Shown here: piece after piece, positions 62,501 through 64,000 of the stretch | Layout of the letters: each line of letters opens with the position of its first letter | Position numbering within the stretch: the stretch's first letter is position 1 | From: Cristatella mucedo | Taxonomy: Eukaryota; Bryozoa; Phylactolaemata; Cristatellidae | Length of the DNA: 64,000 nt | NCBI GenBank assembly: GCA_009760855.2 | Contig: WPIO01000296.1 | Location: 1 to 64,000 of the forward strand | Direction of reading: 5' to 3' | Made by a program: the position numbers and the translations under genes | The notes under the pieces: model-generated | Told to the model about the DNA's origin: nothing | What the model saw: the letters and a program-made list of their open reading frames with translations, nothing else | Databases searched by the model: none

Positions 62501-63568
62501 GAGGGCAAACATTTATTGTTAATAATAATAATAATAATGATAATGCACTTGATAAAGCACCCTCAGAGAACTCAATCTATCTCTAGGCGCTTTACATTTG
62601 CTGCAAAGGGAAATGCAATTGAATGGTGAGTAATATCATGCTTGATAAACCAACAAAATGAATAACATGGTTATGGGTGACATGCACAGGGTCAGCATGC
62701 AATGCTAAAGCAGCTTGACCAACAATTATTTCCGGAAATATACCAAATTTCAAAGGCTAACTTGATCGCAGCTGGTCATTGACGGCTACCCTCTCACCTA
62801 TGGAACTTAGGTAGGACATGAACCATTACAGTGTAATACCATTATAGTGTAATACTTCACCCTGTGCAGGCATTCAAGAAGGACAAGGGGAAATTCAACC
62901 TACCAGGGTAAATCAAGCAGCTTAAGGAAATCAGCATATAATCATTTCATGAATTACGGGCTTCATGCTGGAGTATTTTTTTGAGACATCGCCAAGGGTG
63001 GAAGAGATGTTAAATTAACTGCTGTCAATGATAACATTTGGCAGTGCTTCTTCGGATCATCACAGAAAGGCACACAGTACCCTATAAGGATTCAAACAAG
63101 ATTTTTCAAGAATAAGAAGCACACACTTACTAAATTATGTGTACAATTCGTATATGCAGTTTCCTGTGGGTCGGTTCATACGTACGACCATTAGTAAATC
63201 GAGAATATACACCTCTTTGGATGTAGGCCAACGAAGCACTTCCAAACCTTAACCATTGACGATTCATTGAAACAACACAAGTACTTTGATATTTCGTTCG
63301 ATTAACCAGATAACCAGAAATGAACGGTCGTTGATATAGGACAGTCGAAAAAAAAATATAGATATCGCACCTTGAGCTAATGCGTATCAGCAAATGTACC
63401 GAAGAAGATGCATACTTATCCAGCATCCAGGAGGTAGAAATCGGTTGGTAGGGCAAGAAGTAAATTTGCATCCACCATACACGTCACAAGGTGAAGATGA
63501 CAATGTGCATGCATCAGAGTAACAGTTTTGAAGAAGGCATCCCGGACCAACGTAATTATTTGGACAAC
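46432..63568 (-). CDS. Putative type I membrane receptor-like gene, partial, six exons seen
   Basis: Six minus-strand segments (63416-63568, 61019-61384, 58775-58857, 55795-55921, 53949-54102, 46432-46536) have open frames, credible AG/GT borders and mostly compatible phases. In order they encode a cysteine-rich EGF-like module, a fibronectin-III-like domain with a cysteine-rich end, a short acidic linker with two cysteines, a second FN3-like domain over two exons, and one transmembrane helix. This is the order of an extracellular receptor or adhesion protein. Junctions A/B, B/C, D/E and E/F keep frame; C/D does not, so an exon between 55.9 and 58.8 kb may be missing. The signal peptide lies beyond 64 kb. 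No cytoplasmic exon could be found below 46.4 kb, so kinase, phosphatase or adhesion type cannot be decided. Domain names are by eye; no search was run. Confidence 0.5.
46540..47470. other. Intron sequence, nothing recognised
   Basis: It is part of the 7.4 kb intron between exons E and F; no repeat or ORF of note. Confidence 0.45.
47474..47603. repeat. (TA)n microsatellite
   Basis: Nearly pure TA with the palindrome atagacagtctat (47488-47500) and one 'gatagata' break. It continues directly into the antisense LINE tail. Confidence 0.95.
47600..47665 (-). mobile_element. LINE family A tail bordered by (TA)n
   Basis: 'agcaccctcagaaaactctc' and 'cactttacacttgctgcaaa' are the antisense tail. 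The terminal ATT repeat of other copies is replaced by the long (TA)n tract on its left. Confidence 0.6.
47975..48441 (+). mobile_element. LINE family A 3' part, young-looking
   Basis: It starts in the RT C-terminus, loses about 60 bases after 'ccaacagtctagaaatacct', then reads KAWNSLPTCVRTSPDLTTF, the intact C-terminus. A poly-T of about 22 replaces part of the 3' UTR; the tail is near consensus and ends in a clean (ATT)n. Confidence 0.8.
48458..49069 (+). CDS. GC-rich ORF of unknown function, no start codon
   Basis: The frame is open for about 203 codons, the second longest in the window and clearly more GC-rich than its surroundings. It has no ATG until 48713, so it is either an exon or part of a broken gene. 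The product is rich in Ala, Leu, Arg and Cys. It has a charged helical first part (KKCPRLRKLEAAEGH), a hydrophobic middle (SFWLMGLASVLSPLLRL), then VTTNGWSEGF and RCCCWALFTC, ending in a short coiled-coil-like tail. I recognise no family. It lies between the (ATT)n end of a LINE copy and the 3' end of a SINE, inside the large intron and on the opposite strand. It may be cargo of a mobile element or a retroposed fragment. Confidence 0.3.
   Translation, partial: ACQSGIFQARYFTQVKRWLTKVPEKAASRLSGQASLEVAKKCPRLRKLEAAEGHQKDVEAAAEKLPQHLGNACSAEGLLQELVCGMTGRTRPSFWLMGLASVLSPLLRLSNIPAQLAACLVRAGPARRYQDLLMLVDEVRHLRRRWLRHGSSVTTNGWSEGFAASIRCCCWALFTCHPSALVERLELINKKVEMYFMESDGQK
49066..49208 (-). mobile_element. 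tRNA-derived SINE joined to a LINE 3' UTR
   Basis: 'cctaagagaacctaatctat', 'gggggctcgagccaacgacc' and 'cttaaccactgagccaagcc' show a whole element. Its 5' end meets the LINE piece at 49210; its 3' end touches the GC-rich ORF. Confidence 0.7.
49210..49440 (-). mobile_element. LINE family A 3' UTR, cut at its tail by a SINE
   Basis: 'gtacatttgctgcaaagaaa' and the antisense 3' UTR blocks follow directly on the SINE that ends at about 49208; the hairpin tail is absent. Confidence 0.6.
49490..49625 (-). mobile_element. Second tRNA-derived SINE family, copy 1
   Basis: Minus strand: 'aattcacgacctcggttgc', then B-box-like gttggttctaatcctgcaat and a plain downstream body. It lacks the LINE-type tail. 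No closed acceptor stem, so not a working tRNA. Confidence 0.45.
49630..51555. other. Intron sequence with one unclassified repeat
   Basis: Only the repeat at 50.6 kb is recognisable; a 110-codon minus frame over it (50441-50773) may be part of that repeat's old ORF. Confidence 0.4.
50600..50715. repeat. Unclassified dispersed repeat, copy 1
   Basis: 'tgaaggtttcttgcaagtta' and 'gagatatgcacagggccagc' to 'ctcaccctggtaaatagatg' match 52045-52125 with moderate identity. Confidence 0.5.
51560..51995 (-). mobile_element. LINE family A 3' part
   Basis: A worn antisense tail (51575-51625) and RT end ('cagtgcacgtcggcgagaag', 'gctcacgacagacaagcct') are clear. It points away from the copy that starts at 52140. 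Confidence 0.65.
52040..52130. repeat. Unclassified dispersed repeat, copy 2
   Basis: 'ctgcagcttcttgcaggatt', 'gagatatgcagtgtcagcgt' and 'ctcaccctaaggtacacaga' match the 50.6 kb copy. It lies between two outward-pointing LINE pieces. Confidence 0.5.
52140..52797 (+). mobile_element. LINE family A 3' part
   Basis: It starts at 'tgatgaaatcagcacatgg', skips about 370 bases of RT, continues at the 'ctggctaccagtcaagcaa' region through the duplicated 3' UTR to the tail and TTATTATAATTATTATTATTT. Confidence 0.75.
53060..53200 (-). mobile_element. tRNA-derived SINE, older copy
   Basis: The tail is worn ('tacgagaacttctcatgtgc'), but the head is clear ('gacgtcggccagaccatgg', 'cttaaccactcagccgaaa'). 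Confidence 0.6.
53949..54102 (-). CDS. Exon E: second half of an FN3-like domain
   Basis: The exon runs from TTTTGTAG|CTGCAG to ATGA|GTGAGTAC (154 bases, phase 0-1). It encodes LCGLVQGASYYCVVNATIS, which closely follows the FN3 signature L-x-G-L-x-P-G-x-x-Y-x-x-x-V-x-A around the E to F strands. A pair of cysteines is added, as is common in invertebrate extracellular FN3 domains. NGS and NAT are possible glycosylation sites. An alternative acceptor six bases further in (CTGCAG|TGT) keeps the frame. The last base A joins exon F to give Lys or Ile. Confidence 0.58.
54145..54347 (+). mobile_element. LINE family A 3' UTR and tail
   Basis: 'gcatgctgaccttgtgcatg' through 'agcaaatgtaaagtgcctat' to AATAATATTATTATTATTA. 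It lies about 40 bases from exon E, in the intron before it (minus sense). Confidence 0.75.
55795..55921 (-). CDS. Exon D: first half of the second FN3-like domain
   Basis: After GGCTAATTTCAG the frame C|TGT GTG ACA is open to a TAG at about 55783. The product begins CVTFAGFNRQ and contains SSLEIRVY and SGTYTVTLAET, which read like the A to C strands of an FN3 or Ig-like fold. The best donor is CAT|GTGTTG, which is weak but gives a phase-0 end matching exon E. The start needs two bases from the exon before (phase 2), which exon C does not supply. If the donor is wrong this could instead be a terminal exon ending HVLQY. Confidence 0.4.
56395..56535 (-). mobile_element. tRNA-derived SINE, near consensus
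   Basis: The cleanest copy: AATTCATTTGTATAGCGCC at the 3' end, 'gcctcggggctcgagccagc' (B box) and 'aaccgctggaccaagccagc' (A box) at the 5' end. It lies in the intron between exons C and D. Confidence 0.8.
57870..58000. mobile_element. Partial pogo-like end beside the main element
   Basis: 'gggttacgagccagattcag' here repeats 'gggttacgagccagcgtcag' at 58097, followed in both by a 'ccac.actag/aatta' stretch. This looks like a truncated second copy or an end duplication. Confidence 0.4.
58007..58767. mobile_element. pogo/Tigger-like DNA transposon, non-autonomous
   Basis: It begins CAGTGGTTCTTGGACTTACG and ends (read inward from the other side) TAGTGATATCTTACC...TTTAATTCGTTCGGTGAC, with TA on both flanks (58005-58006 and 58768-58769). 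These ends, the repeated 'ttacgag' words and the inner 'aatcaattttccacattga' on the minus strand are the usual terminal sequence of Tigger/pogo elements of the Tc1/mariner superfamily. It is 761 bases long. An internal 80-codon frame (58207-58446) shows no DDE transposase motif, so the element cannot move itself. It lies in the intron after exon C. Confidence 0.65.
58775..58857 (-). CDS. Exon C: short linker exon of the receptor-like gene
   Basis: This 83-base exon lies between TTATGTTTAG and TTA|GTAAGTATAG. It starts in phase 1, compatible with exon B, and ends in phase 0. It encodes about 27 polar residues including DDSCINV and QDCEEPV, so two cysteines in an acidic, serine-rich stretch, probably a linker or a domain edge. 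The donor is textbook, and bases +6/+7 of the intron are the TA target site of the pogo-like element. Its phase-0 end does not fit the phase-2 start of exon D; it would fit exon E directly. Confidence 0.5.
58860..61015. other. Intron sequence between exons B and C
   Basis: No repeat family is recognised. A 90-codon + strand frame at 59435-59707 has no motif. Confidence 0.45.
61019..61384 (-). CDS. Exon B: fibronectin-III-like domain with cysteine-rich end
   Basis: The exon is 366 bases (122 codons), phase 1-1, between the acceptor ATATTTTAG and the strong donor CTT|GTAAGTTT. The first about 75 residues have alternating beta-strand character, with SYLIQV and LYNIRV at the places of the C and F strands of an FN3 fold. 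NAS and NTT are possible N-glycosylation sites, fitting a secreted location. The last third holds four cysteines in a Gly/Pro-rich stretch (CISSIGCPY and DGCLPMPGSGC), unlike a plain FN3 domain. This is the longest clean exon in the window and the best support for the gene. Its end joins exon C in frame (ACT T + AT). Confidence 0.6.
61390..62512. other. Intron sequence between exons A and B
   Basis: No recognisable exon. A + strand frame (61955-62167) and a hydrophobic minus frame (62304-62492) lack splice sites and motifs. Confidence 0.45.
62515..62705 (-). mobile_element. LINE family A tail and 3' UTR
   Basis: AATAATAATAATAATGATAATG, then 'cttgataaagcaccctcag', near-consensus antisense tail and 3' UTR up to 'cagggtcagcatgcaat'. 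It lies in the intron between exons A and B. Confidence 0.75.
63131..63310 (-). CDS. Uncertain minus-strand ORF ending at a strong splice donor
   Basis: A minus-strand frame is open to TTTA|GTAAGTGTG at 63131, an excellent donor whose first G completes an in-frame stop. A T-rich stretch at about 63350-63360 could serve an acceptor near 63290 (TATCAAAG). The product contains MNRQWLRFGSAS and no domain I know. Its phase (start 2, end 2) does not fit between exons A and B, which already join in frame. It may be an alternative exon or chance. Confidence 0.2.
63416..63568 (-). CDS. Exon A: eight-cysteine EGF-like module
   Basis: This 153-base exon starts after the acceptor TTGATTTCAG and ends at ATAA|GTATGC. 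It is a multiple of three and phase 1-1, the usual form of shuffled extracellular modules. The 51 residues contain eight cysteines. CPNNYVGPGC near the start and CPTNRFLPPGC near the end look like two versions of one CPxNx(3-4)PGC unit with four cysteines between them. The ending is like the last loop of an EGF domain, but the cysteine spacing does not match a single standard EGF repeat, so the label is loose. It joins exon B in frame (ATA A + CG). Confidence 0.55.
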   Translation of the reverse strand, partial: VVQIITLVRDAFFKTVTLMHAHCHLHLVTCMVDANLLLALPTDFYLLDAG

Positions 63569-63724
63569 CTGAAATCAACCGATAAAAATAAGAACATACA
63601 CTAAGCTAGTTTTGCTAGTATTACTGCACTGCAGGGAGTAACCATTAAACAGCTCCAGGCTACCTATCGAGAATACTTACAAACCAGCCTGGGTATCCGA
63701 AGTATGGCTTTACAGACTCAAAAC

Positions 63725-63935
63725 GCTTAGCTGTACCTCAAACTGACCTCAAATCCTGTGCAGACCCTGACTTTTGTTCGTATGCTACCGAAGTCTTGAT
63801 TTCCCTTTGAATGACGCCATGACACCTCCTGACTTTTCGATATTTAAAAAAAGGTAAAAACCCTCCTTTTCACTCGGCATTGCGTTTGGGTCATTATGAT
63901 TGGGTCTTCGTGTGTTTAATTGCGAAATTTGGGAA
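63725..63935 (+). mobile_element. LINE family A RT end, old copy
   Basis: 'acctcaaatcctgtgcagac' and 'tcgtatgctaccgaagtctt' align with the RT C-terminus; the 3' UTR fades out near 63930. Confidence 0.5.
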
Positions 63936-64000
63936 ATTTAATTGGGAAATGTATGTCTTCCGACAGTCTTGGGCAACCACTGTGAAATGAAAGTGGTTTC

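Noticed and set aside
63681-63730. Donor-like GTAAGTATTC upstream of exon A with a matching phase
   Set aside because: The sequence before it does not look coding and merges into a LINE relic; kept only as a possibility.
1-64000. Bacterial or viral features (operons, CRISPR, phage, integrated virus)
   Set aside because: No regularly spaced repeats, no dense ORFs, no capsid, envelope or LTR signals. Every RT seen is of the non-LTR (LINE) type.

Overview
The window reads as nuclear DNA of an animal, most likely a marine invertebrate. It is AT-rich, has no operons, Shine-Dalgarno sites or dense ORFs, and carries CR1/L2-type LINE retrotransposons, tRNA-derived SINEs, long (CA)n and (TA)n microsatellites and one pogo/Tigger-like DNA transposon. 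The only host gene I can support is a split gene for a type I membrane protein. Its style (cysteine-rich module, fibronectin-III-like domains, a glycine-paired transmembrane helix, phase-1 exons) would suit a sponge or another early-branching animal, but that assignment is a guess.

Layout. 1-22.5 kb is gene-poor: one antisense LINE relic (1.3-1.8 kb), a few LINE tails, a LINE interrupted by a SINE (19.1-19.7 kb) and a 15.5 kb inverted repeat. 22.5-30.2 kb is anomalous, with dense G-runs and repeats scarred by extra bases; it looks like unpolished long-read sequence. 30.2-35.3 kb is a retrotransposon cluster holding the best LINE copy (31.0-32.6 kb), antisense pieces of a second LINE family and a SINE. 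35.3-46 kb has a 200-bp (CA)n tract, more LINE and SINE relics and no firm exon. 46.4-63.6 kb holds six minus-strand exons of the membrane-protein gene, with introns full of LINE and SINE copies, a GC-rich unexplained ORF on the opposite strand (48.5-49.1 kb) and the pogo-like element.

How the parts relate. The dominant LINE (family A) and the main SINE share almost the same 3' tail: a short hairpin (agcgcc...ggcgct) followed by an ATT/AATTA-rich end. This is the classic arrangement of a SINE that borrows the reverse transcriptase of its partner LINE. All six SINE copies between 35 and 57 kb lie in the same orientation as the host gene. The pogo-like element sits at a TA that forms positions +6/+7 of a splice donor and leaves GTAAGT intact. 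The exon phases A to B to C and D to E to F fit together, but C to D does not, so one exon is missing or a junction is wrong. The start and the cytoplasmic part of the gene are not visible.
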